NCBI GenBank assembly: GCA_013298415.1
Contig: JAAFHN010000029.1
Location: 1 to 12,727, forward strand
Source of the DNA: Comamonadaceae bacterium
GTDB lineage: Bacteria > Pseudomonadota > Gammaproteobacteria > Burkholderiales > Burkholderiaceae_C
Length of the DNA: 12,727 nucleotides
Direction of reading: 5' to 3'
In this document: positions 1-6,588 of the stretch, piece after piece
How positions within the stretch are numbered: the stretch's first letter is position 1
Layout of the letters: each line of letters starts with the position of its first letter
Position numbers and translations under genes: made by a program
The notes under the pieces: generated by a model
Database searches by the model: none
What the model saw: only the letters and a program-made list of their open reading frames with translations
Told to the model about the DNA's origin: nothing

Positions 1-1
1 G

Positions 2-2041
2 CGCCTGTTTTGGGACCGCTTTCGTCGAGTGGCAGTGGGCGTTCCGGCGCTCTGCGCGGCACTGGCCCTGAGCCTTCTCGGTTGCGGCGCCTTGCCAAAA
101 ATTGGCAAAACCGAAGATTCGGCACGCTCACCAGCGAGCACACCAACAAGAGCCGCCGCTGCGCTCACGCGCCTGGAGCCCGAGCCCGGATTCTTCATCC
201 CCGTGAACGCATTTGCCAGGGCCGCTTCGGCGCCCAACGCAGCGGCAAGTGCTGCAAAACTGACAGGCACGGCTGCTTCGAGTGCAACGGTGCCCCCTCG
301 TCCGGCACAGCGCATGGCCAGCACCCAAAAACCAGCACCCTTCGTGGCCCAGGCACTCGTGTACGCGTCGCCCAGCACGCGCGCCTACATGGAGTCTGGC
401 GGCCTAAGCGGCACCAACGGCCCCCTGGTGTGGGAAACATTCTTGAAGAAGTATGGTTTTTCCCACCGCGTACTGAACCGCCCAGAGCAAATTGATGCAA
501 GCCCATCGGGCGTGCTGATATTGCCCAGCGCCGTGGCGCTCAGCCAGCGCGAGCGCCAAGCCATCGTGGATTTTCGCGCCCGAGGTGGCAGCGTACTTGC
601 CACCTACCTCTGCGGCGTGCGCGATGAGCGCGGGGCTTGGCTGGGCTTTGGGTTCATGGAAGGCGAGCTGGATGTGAAGGTCACAGGCACCATCGGCCCA
701 GACCGCACCGACAGCTTCTTGATGATGTATGGCGACAACCCGGTTGCGCATCTGCTTCCCGCCGGCCAACGGGTATGGGTAGAGCGCAGCACAAACTGGT
801 TTGCGCTGCGCCTCCAAGGCAAAAACTACGCGGCCGACATCATGGATTGGGGCCGCAACTTCAGCAAAGACAAAGTCAGCGGCGCCATCGTGTTCGACGA
901 GCGAGAGCTGGGCGGGGGTGCCAGCTCGCGCTCGGTGGTGCTGGCCTACCCCGAGCGCACCTGGCAGTCTGCTGACCCCGAGCAAATCGATCCGATCGCC
1001 CACTCCGTGATGACTTGGCTGCTGCGCGCGCCAACGGCTTACGTAGCGGCTTGGCCCGCGCCCTACAAAGCCGCACTGAGCTTCGCAATTGAGGCGGGCG
1101 ATCCGCTTTCCTTGGGCGACGTGGTGCTCGGCAAGGCCTTCAAAGAAGCAGACATCAAACTCACCTACTACCTCATGAGCGACAACGCCCGCAAGAGCGC
1201 TTTGCGCGTGCGCGAGCTTCAGGCCATGGGACACGAAACCGGGTACTTGACCGACCGCTTCATCGTCTGGCGAGGCCAAAGCAAAGACAGCCAAGCCAAA
1301 CGCTTGGACTTGATGGTGAAAGAGACGGCGGAAGCTTCGGTGAAGGTCATGGAACCACCCGCCTTCAGCCCACCGATTGGTGCCATCGATAAATCCACGG
1401 TGGAATTGCTGCAAGAGCGCGGCTACAGCCACTACATCGCTGCGATGGACGCAAGCGACGCGAGACTTCCCGCGGTCAAGATCCGGGAAGGCGCGCCCCG
1501 ACCTCTGGATCAAGCCCTTGTCATGATCCCGCGCACCCAACGCGGACCGGAGGATGCAGCCGACGAGGGGGAGGTGGAAGACGCCCTGAAGTTGTTTTCG
1601 CAGGAGCTGGATCTGTCGCAACGCATGGCGGGTTTGTCTTACCTGCGCATGCCCAATGGCGGGCTGCTGTCGCTTGAAGACATGGCAGAAGTCATCGAGG
1701 GCCTACAAAGCCGCAAGAAAGACATGTGGTTCGCCACTACATCGCAAGTGGCCACGTGGTGGCGCGAACGAGAGCGCGTCAAGGCGAGTTTGGTTGGGCC
1801 TCGGAACAAACCGGAGCTCCAAGTCTCGGTGGCACCCGGCAGGCCACTGGCGCAGCCCGTGGCGGTGTGGTTGAACTTACCCGTGAGCGGCGGAGGTGCG
1901 GAACTTTTGCGCGGTGATCGCGTGGATTCGGGCATGAAAGTCGTCCGAATCGATGCTTGGCGCGTTGCAGTGGTGCTGGAAGGCCTCGCTGAGGGTGAGC
2001 ATCGTTGGGAGGTTCGCTTCACAACTGAGGCGCTCCGCTGA
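2..2041 (+). CDS. Lipoprotein with GATase-like and degenerate NodB-like polysaccharide deacetylase domains (5' end probably outside window)
   Basis: Residues are numbered from the GTG at 29. The protein opens with a hydrophobic stretch ending in a lipobox (LLGC, Cys19). The +2 residue is Gly, not Asp, which favours the outer membrane. The frame stays open to the window edge and encodes an Arg-rich n-region (FWDRFRR); there is no ribosome site before the GTG, so the true start is probably upstream. An Ala/Pro/Ser/Thr-rich linker (about 30-105) leads to an alpha/beta domain (about 108-335) resembling a class I glutamine-amidotransferase or beta-galactosidase-trimerisation fold. A NodB-like domain follows (about 345-585). 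NodB signatures are recognisable but eroded: the TFDDG position reads SFAIE, the H(S/T)xxH position keeps only the first His (GHETGYLTD, 401-409), and RxPxG reads SPPIG (447-451). Deacetylase activity is therefore doubtful. It lies 78 bases upstream of the AlgF-like gene, so a role in polymer acetylation balance or binding is likely but inferred. Confidence 0.7.
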   Translation, partial: RLFWDRFRRVAVGVPALCAALALSLLGCGALPKIGKTEDSARSPASTPTRAAAALTRLEPEPGFFIPVNAFARAASAPNAAASAAKLTGTAASSATVPPRPAQRMASTQKPAPFVAQALVYASPSTRAYMESGGLSGTNGPLVWETFLKKYGFSHRVLNRPEQIDASPSGVLILPSAVALSQRERQAIVDFRARGGSVLATYLCGVRDERGAWLGFGFMEGELDVKVTGTIGPDRTDSFLMMYGDNPVAHLLPAGQRVWVERSTNWFALRLQGKNYAADIMDWGRNFSKDKVSGAIVFDERELGGGASSRSVVLAYPERTWQSADPEQIDPIAHSVMTWLLRAPTAYVAAWPAPYKAALSFAIEAGDPLSLGDVVLGKAFKEADIKLTYYLMSDNARKSALRVRELQAMGHETGYLTDRFIVWRGQSKDSQAKRLDLMVKETAEASVKVMEPPAFSPPIGAIDKSTVELLQERGYSHYIAAMDASDARLPAVKIREGAPRPLDQALVMIPRTQRGPEDAADEGEVEDALKLFSQELDLSQRMAGLSYLRMPNGGLLSLEDMAEVIEGLQSRKKDMWFATTSQVATWWRERERVKASLVGPRNKPELQVSVAPGRPLAQPVAVWLNLPVSGGGAELLRGDRVDSGMKVVRIDAWRVAVVLEGLAEGEHRWEVRFTTEALR

Positions 2042-2119
2042 GAAAGCGGCGCACGCCTTCATCATTTTTGGGTATAACACTGGACCGGGTTCTCGGTACT
2101 CTTTTTGCTAAGGTTGCTA
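2042..2119 (+). promoter_or_regulatory. Intergenic gap with possible -10 element before the AlgF-like gene
   Basis: A TATAAC hexamer at 2073-2078 matches the sigma-70 -10 consensus at five of six positions and sits in a locally A/T-rich patch. No convincing -35 element lies 16-18 bases upstream. A short weak hairpin (ACCG/CGGT) with a following T-run lies at about 2083-2107 and could be a poor terminator. The ribosome site is AAGG at 2110-2113, about seven bases before the ATG at 2120. The gap could equally be a simple intra-operon spacer. Confidence 0.25.
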
Positions 2120-2800
2120 ATGAAAAGGCATCAATTTCTCTCAGGCATTGCAGCTCTGTGTTGCACGCTCGGCGCATTTGCCCAGCCAGCGGGCCAGCTG
2201 TACGACCCCGAGCCGCCAGCGGATTCGGGATACGTGCGAGTGATCGTCGTGGGTGATGCAGGCCTGGACGTTCACATAGATGGCAAAGCCCGCGTGAGCA
2301 AGCTGAAGGGCAGCGAAGTGAGCGACTACATGGTGCTCAAAGCGGGTTCGCGCGAAATCAGCTTGTTGCCCGGCGGAAAAGCGGCAGGCGCGGTGAAGCA
2401 CAAAATTGAAGTGCCTCAAGGCAAGGCCCTCACGGTCGCCTTCATGTCGATGAAAGACGCGCCCAAGCTCTTTACGGACACAGCCAACACCAACCGCCTC
2501 AAATCCGTGCTCGGCGTGTATCACCTGCATGAAAAAGCAGGCGCGCTTGACATCACCACGGTGGACGGTGCGACCAAAGTGTTCAGTAACTTGGCAGCAG
2601 GCACCAGCAGCTCGCTCTCGGTGAATCCCATTTCCGTGGACCTGGTTGCCAACAAAGCAGGCAGCACCGGCAGCAAAGACGCAGCGAAACTGACCATGGC
2701 GCAGGGTGCAACCTATAGCCTCTTGGTGCTGCCTGGCGCTGGTGGCAAAACACAACTGGTCGCGCTGCAAAATAAAACTGAGCGCTATACGGGCAAGTGA
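2120..2800 (+). CDS. algF: AlgF-like periplasmic polysaccharide O-acetylation protein (WssG-type)
   Basis: This 226-residue protein has a clear signal peptide (Lys/Arg n-region, hydrophobic core to about residue 19, predicted cut AFA|QPAG after residue 21). The mature start, LYDPEPPADSGYVRV, is the signature opening of AlgF, and the length is close to Pseudomonas AlgF (about 216 residues). AlgF proteins are periplasmic partners of the AlgI/AlgJ/AlgX acetylation machinery; in Wss acetylated-cellulose operons the equivalent is WssG. No enzymatic motif is visible, as expected for a non-catalytic partner. I chose the ATG at 2120 over the upstream in-frame TTG at 2105 because it has an AAGG ribosome site and starts directly at the signal peptide. 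The cognate AlgI and AlgJ genes are on the opposite strand across the terminator at 3932-3958. Confidence 0.8.
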   Translation: MKRHQFLSGIAALCCTLGAFAQPAGQLYDPEPPADSGYVRVIVVGDAGLDVHIDGKARVSKLKGSEVSDYMVLKAGSREISLLPGGKAAGAVKHKIEVPQGKALTVAFMSMKDAPKLFTDTANTNRLKSVLGVYHLHEKAGALDITTVDGATKVFSNLAAGTSSSLSVNPISVDLVANKAGSTGSKDAAKLTMAQGATYSLLVLPGAGGKTQLVALQNKTERYTGK

Positions 2801-2916
2801 GGCGACACGCGGTCATCCGCATCTGGTACAACATCGTTTAAGCAAAGAGGCGCAGGGTATCCGCCTTCCGATACCAACGCCGCGCGTACATCCCAGCGGC
2901 AATTTAGGGAACACAG
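2801..2916 (+). promoter_or_regulatory. Intergenic region with possible extended -10 before the AlgX-like gene
   Basis: This 116-base gap holds TGG followed by TACAAC (2824-2832), which resembles an extended -10 element. A GCGACA at 2802-2807 is a poor -35 with a 19-base spacer. The core GGTACAACA resembles GGTATAACA at 2071-2079 in the previous gap, so the two genes may share a promoter type. The ribosome site AGGGA lies six to seven bases before the ATG at 2917. No ORF or strong hairpin is evident. Confidence 0.25.
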
Positions 2917-3915
2917 ATGAACAAACGCACTTTCGGAAAAATTGGCACCGCCGCGCTGCTTGCCTGCGCGCTGCCCATGCAGGCCATGGCACAAGACGTG
3001 CCGGTGGTGATTGGCAAAAACAACGATTGGTTGTTCACTGTGTACGAGTTCGCGTTGACCTCAGACGCTGCGGACACCAAAGCTTCGATCGACGCGCTGA
3101 TCGCCGCGAATCGACTGTTCCAGGCAAAAGGCATCGCCGTTGTGATTGCCATCACCCCGTCTAAAGTTCGCATCCACCAGGATCAGCTGCCCGCCAGCAA
3201 GCCTTTGGATGCCTATACCGACGGCAAATACGACAACATCGTGAAAGCGCTCAATGCGGGTGGTGTGGCGGTGGCTGATGTGAACAAAGCCTTCATGGCC
3301 AGCCCGCACCGCACGAGCGACACCCCGCTCTTCCTGCGGCTGGACACACACTGGTCGCAAACCGGCTCTTTCACAGCAGGTGAGGCGATCAAAGGCGCTG
3401 TGCTGGGCAACCCGCGCCTGAAGGCTGCGCTGGATGCCACGCCAGAAGTGAAGTTCACGATGGAGTGGAACGCCAACAAAGCGAACCAGCGCGCGCGCGA
3501 CCTGGTGCGCTTGCTGCCGCCTACCGCTGGGCCTTACCCCCCCGAACAGGCGCGCAACTTCAAAGTCACCCGCGAAACCGCTGCCCAAGCCAGCCTCACT
3601 GGCGCTGGCGAAAACGTGGGCGTGCTCACGATTGGCAGCAGCTTCACCAATCGCAACACCAACTTCCCTGATTCCGTGCGCTTCAACCTGCAACGCGAGC
3701 TGCTCGACATCTCCTTGCCTGTGGATCAGGGCCCCTGGTTTGGGATGCTGAGCTACTTGGGCGACGAGGCCTACAAAACACGCCCTCCCAAGCTCATCGT
3801 GTGGGAAATTCCTGAGCGCGAGTTCCGCTCACCGCCCAACAACAAGTCGCGCGACCCGCGCTTCCAATTCGACAATGCCGATTGGCTCGCAAAAATGACG
3901 GCTGCGCTCAAGTGA
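2917..3915 (+). CDS. Secreted AlgX/AlgJ-family SGNH (DHHW-type) acetyltransferase-like protein
   Basis: This 332-residue protein has a signal peptide (MNKR n-region, hydrophobic to about residue 23, likely cut AMA|QDV after residue 25). It then shows the AlgJ/AlgX opening block GKNNDWLF (33-40). The SGNH catalytic set is visible: D143 and H145 in LDTHW (142-146), and the Ser in GSSF (240-243, most likely S242). A closing block, PKLIVWEIPERE (291-302), closely parallels PKVIVWELPER in the AlgJ-like protein encoded on the other strand. The family transfers acetyl groups to hydroxyls of exopolysaccharide in the periplasm. No C-terminal carbohydrate-binding module of the AlgX type can be recognised, since the protein ends about 30 residues after the closing block. 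It is predicted to be soluble, unlike the membrane-anchored paralogue, and may be the final donor to the polymer or a WssF-like partner. It is followed directly by a strong terminator. Confidence 0.75.
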   Translation: MNKRTFGKIGTAALLACALPMQAMAQDVPVVIGKNNDWLFTVYEFALTSDAADTKASIDALIAANRLFQAKGIAVVIAITPSKVRIHQDQLPASKPLDAYTDGKYDNIVKALNAGGVAVADVNKAFMASPHRTSDTPLFLRLDTHWSQTGSFTAGEAIKGAVLGNPRLKAALDATPEVKFTMEWNANKANQRARDLVRLLPPTAGPYPPEQARNFKVTRETAAQASLTGAGENVGVLTIGSSFTNRNTNFPDSVRFNLQRELLDISLPVDQGPWFGMLSYLGDEAYKTRPPKLIVWEIPEREFRSPPNNKSRDPRFQFDNADWLAKMTAALK

Positions 3916-3931
3916 GCCCGCAGCAGTAACA

Positions 3932-3958
3932 AAAAGGCCCGCTGTTCGCGGGCCTTTT
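3932..3958. terminator. Bidirectional rho-independent terminator between convergent operons
   Basis: A perfect 11-base-pair inverted repeat (AAAAGGCCCGC at 3932-3942, GCGGGCCTTTT at 3948-3958) encloses a five-base loop, TGTTC. It is followed on the plus strand by a T-rich run to about 3963, and on the minus strand by a T-run complementary to 3931-3935. It lies 16 bases after the stop of the AlgX-like gene and about 65 bases after the stop of the minus-strand algJ-like gene, so it should end transcription from both sides. Confidence 0.92.
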
Positions 3959-3994
3959 CTTTTGTAGCAACTTCTCAGCCAGTCTCAGTTGACG

Positions 3995-4016
3995 GCGCTT
4001 CGCTGCCGCGCAGCGC
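3995..4016. other. Second, imperfect G/C-rich hairpin just downstream of the algJ-like gene
   Basis: GCGCTTCGC (3995-4003) and GCGCAGCGC (4008-4016) pair with one mismatch around a TGCC loop, seven bases beyond the minus-strand stop codon. No T-run follows on either strand, so it is not a canonical terminator. It could help stabilise the 3' end of the minus-strand mRNA or may be incidental in G/C-rich DNA. Confidence 0.4.
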
Positions 4017-4022
4017 TGTGGG

Positions 4023-5153
4023 CTATCGGGCCAAGCCGACCTGCTTCAACCACACCGCCTCGCCTTCGAGCGGCAAGCGAAGCATGCGCTCGGGCAACTC
4101 CCACACAATCACTTTGGGCTTGGACTGCTTGAAGGAGTCGTCTTTCAAATAGTCGGTCATGGCCTGCAAGAAGCCACCGCCATCTTTGGCCATGTTCAAC
4201 ACCTTCGTGCCCATCGCTTCTTGCAAATGCCCGTGGAAATTGCCGCGCATCGAGTACGAGGTTCCTGTCAACACGGCCGATACGGCGGCATCTCCAAAAA
4301 GCCCACCTGCTGGCGCAGCGGCAGAGGATTGCGCGGTTGCCTGGGGCGCTTCGTTGTCCACGTTCGGGCGTAGCGCCTTGGGCATGTGCTCCAAGCCCAT
4401 GAGGCGGATCAGGTCACCGCTTCGAGGCGCAACTGCGCCGCTGGGTTTCGTCTCAAACTTGGCCGCCTCCAGCCCGAGATTGAGCCCTGCCACGGCTTTG
4501 CCAATTTCCTTCGCGGCCAATGCCGCTCCTTCGTTGTTCCAGTGCGTGTCTGTGCGGTAGTAGATTTCCCTGCTTGCCGCCGCTGCCATCATTGGGGTGA
4601 GCAGATCCACCACGCTCACGCCACGCTGCTGCAAGCCCTTCATGCCATCGCTGTAGCGCGAGGCGTTGAAGCTGGGGTACTGACCAGATTCCAAATGCTG
4701 CTGGTACACACGTGCCTTGTCGGGCACGAGAGCCACGACCAGCTTCACGTTTTGCGCTGCCAATGATTTCGAAGCACCCGCCACCAGATCCAGCCGAGTG
4801 GCCATCAAAGCCTGCGCGTCTACGGGCTTTGAGTGAATTTTCTGGCCTTCGTACTTGATCTCATCGGTGAGGAAGAGCCAGCCATCGCGCCCTACGCGCA
4901 CTTGCTCGCCGCCGCCGGAAAAGAGCTTGTAGCGAACGCTGTTGGAAAACGCGATCAGACTCTCCCGCGCAGGCAGCTTGTGATCGAGTTCTTTTTCCAG
5001 TGCAAGCGTGGTGCGGCCTTCCCAAAAATCGGCTTTTGAAATGGGCACCTTCAAGTCAGCCGCTTTGCGCGCCGCCATGATGAACTGGGCCGCGCCAAAC
5101 AGGATGGTGCCAAGCACGAGCAGACCGCAGACATGGTTGAGTGTTTTTTGCAT
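4023..5153 (-). CDS. algJ: AlgJ-like membrane-anchored SGNH O-acetyltransferase (WssI-type)
   Basis: This 376-residue protein begins with an uncleaved-looking signal anchor (about residues 8-27), followed by a periplasmic domain. Family blocks are visible: the region around FWEGR (43-47), VGRDGWLF (87-94), DTHW with the catalytic pair D202/H204 (202-205), and GTSYS carrying the likely nucleophile S299 (297-301). The ending block is PKVIVWELPER (346-356). A Pro/Ala/Gln-rich insert (about 268-284) lies before the Ser block. AlgJ-type proteins take acetyl groups exported by AlgI and act on the growing polymer in the periplasm. The start ATG at 5153 is secured by GAGGAGG overlapping the stop codon of the algI-like gene, which implies tight translational coupling and a working AlgI/AlgJ pair. 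It is the last gene of the minus-strand operon. Confidence 0.85.
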   Translation of the reverse strand: MQKTLNHVCGLLVLGTILFGAAQFIMAARKAADLKVPISKADFWEGRTTLALEKELDHKLPARESLIAFSNSVRYKLFSGGGEQVRVGRDGWLFLTDEIKYEGQKIHSKPVDAQALMATRLDLVAGASKSLAAQNVKLVVALVPDKARVYQQHLESGQYPSFNASRYSDGMKGLQQRGVSVVDLLTPMMAAAASREIYYRTDTHWNNEGAALAAKEIGKAVAGLNLGLEAAKFETKPSGAVAPRSGDLIRLMGLEHMPKALRPNVDNEAPQATAQSSAAAPAGGLFGDAAVSAVLTGTSYSMRGNFHGHLQEAMGTKVLNMAKDGGGFLQAMTDYLKDDSFKQSKPKVIVWELPERMLRLPLEGEAVWLKQVGLAR

Positions 5154-5162
5154 GTGGCCTCC

Positions 5163-6548
5163 TCAGAATTGGAAATACAGGAAGGGCGTGAACGACTGAG
5201 CAGACAGCGTAGCCACCGCCCAAATGAAGAGCGGGATCACGGCAGCGCGCAGCAGGGGATGATTTCGCCTGCGAATCGCAGGCATCAAGTACACGAGCAA
5301 CACACCGAGCACCATCACCGCTACGCGCTCGGTGGTGATTTGCCATGCCACGGGGCCGCTGAAAGCAAAGCCATTCAGACCCAGCATGCCGTAGAACATC
5401 CGGCCGGCTTCGCCCACGTTCAAGGCTCGGAAAATCACCCAACCGATGATCACCAGCAGCATGGTCTTGGCAATCCGCAGGGCTTTGGGCAGTTTAGAGG
5501 GACCAAATTTCGATTCCCAATAGCGCTCAAAGGCCAGGATGCCGCCGTGCCATGCGCCCCAAATCACAAAAGTCCAGTTCGCGCCGTGCCACAACCCACC
5601 GAGCAGCATGGTGAGAAAGAGGTTGAGGTAGGTGCGGAACACACCGTGCCGGTTACCACCAAGCGAGATATACAAATAGTCGCGCAGCCAGCTGGAAAGC
5701 GACATGTGCCAGCGTTTCCAAAACTCGGTGATGGATTGGGATGTGTAGGGGTCGTTGAAGTTTTCCGGGAACTCGAATCCGATCATCAGTGCCAAGCCCA
5801 CCGCCATGGTGGAGTAGCCGGCGAAGTCGAAAAAGAGCTGGATGGTGTAGGCAAGCGCGCCCGTCCACGCGTCGGCAAACGTGGGCGAAGGCGCTGAAAA
5901 GGCCGCATCGACCAGGCCCGCAATCGGGTCAGCGATCAAGACCTTCATGCAAAAGCCGACCATGAACACGAAGCATGCTTGCGCAAACCGATTCCAAGAG
6001 TGCTCGCGGCTTCGGAACTGCGCTGCCAGCTTGTGGTAGGTGAGCACAGGGCCAGCCACCAGGTGGGGGAAGAGCGCGATGAAGGCCGCGAAATCCACGA
6101 TGTCGCGGGCGGGCTCCGCTTCTTTGCGGTAGATATCCACCAAATAGCTGATGGCATGAAAAATGTAGAACGACAAACCGATCGGCAAGAGCACATGGGC
6201 AAACTTCACAGGCTCAAAGCCAAGGGCCTGCATGCCCGCGTTGAAGCTGTCCACGCCGAAGTTGAAGTACTTGAAGTAACCCAAGGCGGCCAAGTTGAGG
6301 GCCACCCCCGCAAAGATCAGCCGAAAGCGCTTGCGCTCATCCGTGGCTGCGTGGAGCGCCAGGGCAAATGCGTAGCTGACCACGATCACACCAATGAGCA
6401 GGAACAAAAACTCAGGGCGGTGCCAGCTGTAAAACCCTAAGCTGAAGACAAGTATCAAGGCCGAGCGAAACCGCATCGGCGTGATGTAGTACAGGCCCAA
6501 AAAGAGGGGCAGGAAAACAAACAAAAAGAAATTAGAGCTGAATACCAC
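5163..6548 (-). CDS. algI: AlgI-type MBOAT polysaccharide O-acetyltransferase (WssH-type)
   Basis: This 461-residue polytopic membrane protein matches the AlgI/DltB MBOAT family from end to end. The GTG start at 6548 gives the family-typical opening MVFSSN and has a good ribosome site (GGAGG, about eight bases upstream). Conserved blocks include LPIGLSFYIFHAISYLVDIYR (121-141, shown here in part of its extent), PHLVAGP (161-167), DFAGYSTMAVG (241-251), FWKRWHMSLSSWLRDYLYI (276-294), and the two catalytic-region His residues, H321 in LWHGA and H334 in AWHG. The C-terminus FLYFQF is also typical of AlgI. The enzyme would move acetyl groups from a cytoplasmic donor across the inner membrane to the AlgJ-like partner. 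It follows the GH18-like gene by 40 bases. Association with bcs genes points to acetylation of a cellulose-like polymer and not alginate, since no alginate synthesis gene is present. Confidence 0.92.
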   Translation of the reverse strand: MVFSSNFFLFVFLPLFLGLYYITPMRFRSALILVFSLGFYSWHRPEFLFLLIGVIVVSYAFALALHAATDERKRFRLIFAGVALNLAALGYFKYFNFGVDSFNAGMQALGFEPVKFAHVLLPIGLSFYIFHAISYLVDIYRKEAEPARDIVDFAAFIALFPHLVAGPVLTYHKLAAQFRSREHSWNRFAQACFVFMVGFCMKVLIADPIAGLVDAAFSAPSPTFADAWTGALAYTIQLFFDFAGYSTMAVGLALMIGFEFPENFNDPYTSQSITEFWKRWHMSLSSWLRDYLYISLGGNRHGVFRTYLNLFLTMLLGGLWHGANWTFVIWGAWHGGILAFERYWESKFGPSKLPKALRIAKTMLLVIIGWVIFRALNVGEAGRMFYGMLGLNGFAFSGPVAWQITTERVAVMVLGVLLVYLMPAIRRRNHPLLRAAVIPLFIWAVATLSAQSFTPFLYFQF

Positions 6549-6588
6549 GGGCCGACCTCCAAGTCTCCATCGTTATGCCGATACTCAC

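Noticed and set aside
404..1621. Long minus-strand ORF (405 codons) opposite the lipoprotein gene
   Set aside because: It lies wholly antisense to a gene with a convincing lipoprotein signal and domain structure; its translation is rich in His/Arg/Val with no recognisable motif, as expected from the G/C-rich opposite strand.
2105..2107. TTG as start of the AlgF-like gene
   Set aside because: The ATG at 2120 has a ribosome site and begins a standard signal peptide; the TTG would add five residues with no support.
5133..5897. Plus-strand ORF of 254 codons opposite the algI-like gene
   Set aside because: Antisense shadow of a clear MBOAT gene; the translation is rich in His, Gln and Arg with no domain.
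4023..6548. Alginate biosynthesis locus
   Set aside because: AlgI/AlgJ/AlgF-like proteins occur, but no alginate polymerase, epimerase, lyase or GDP-mannose dehydrogenase gene is present; the neighbours are bcs genes.
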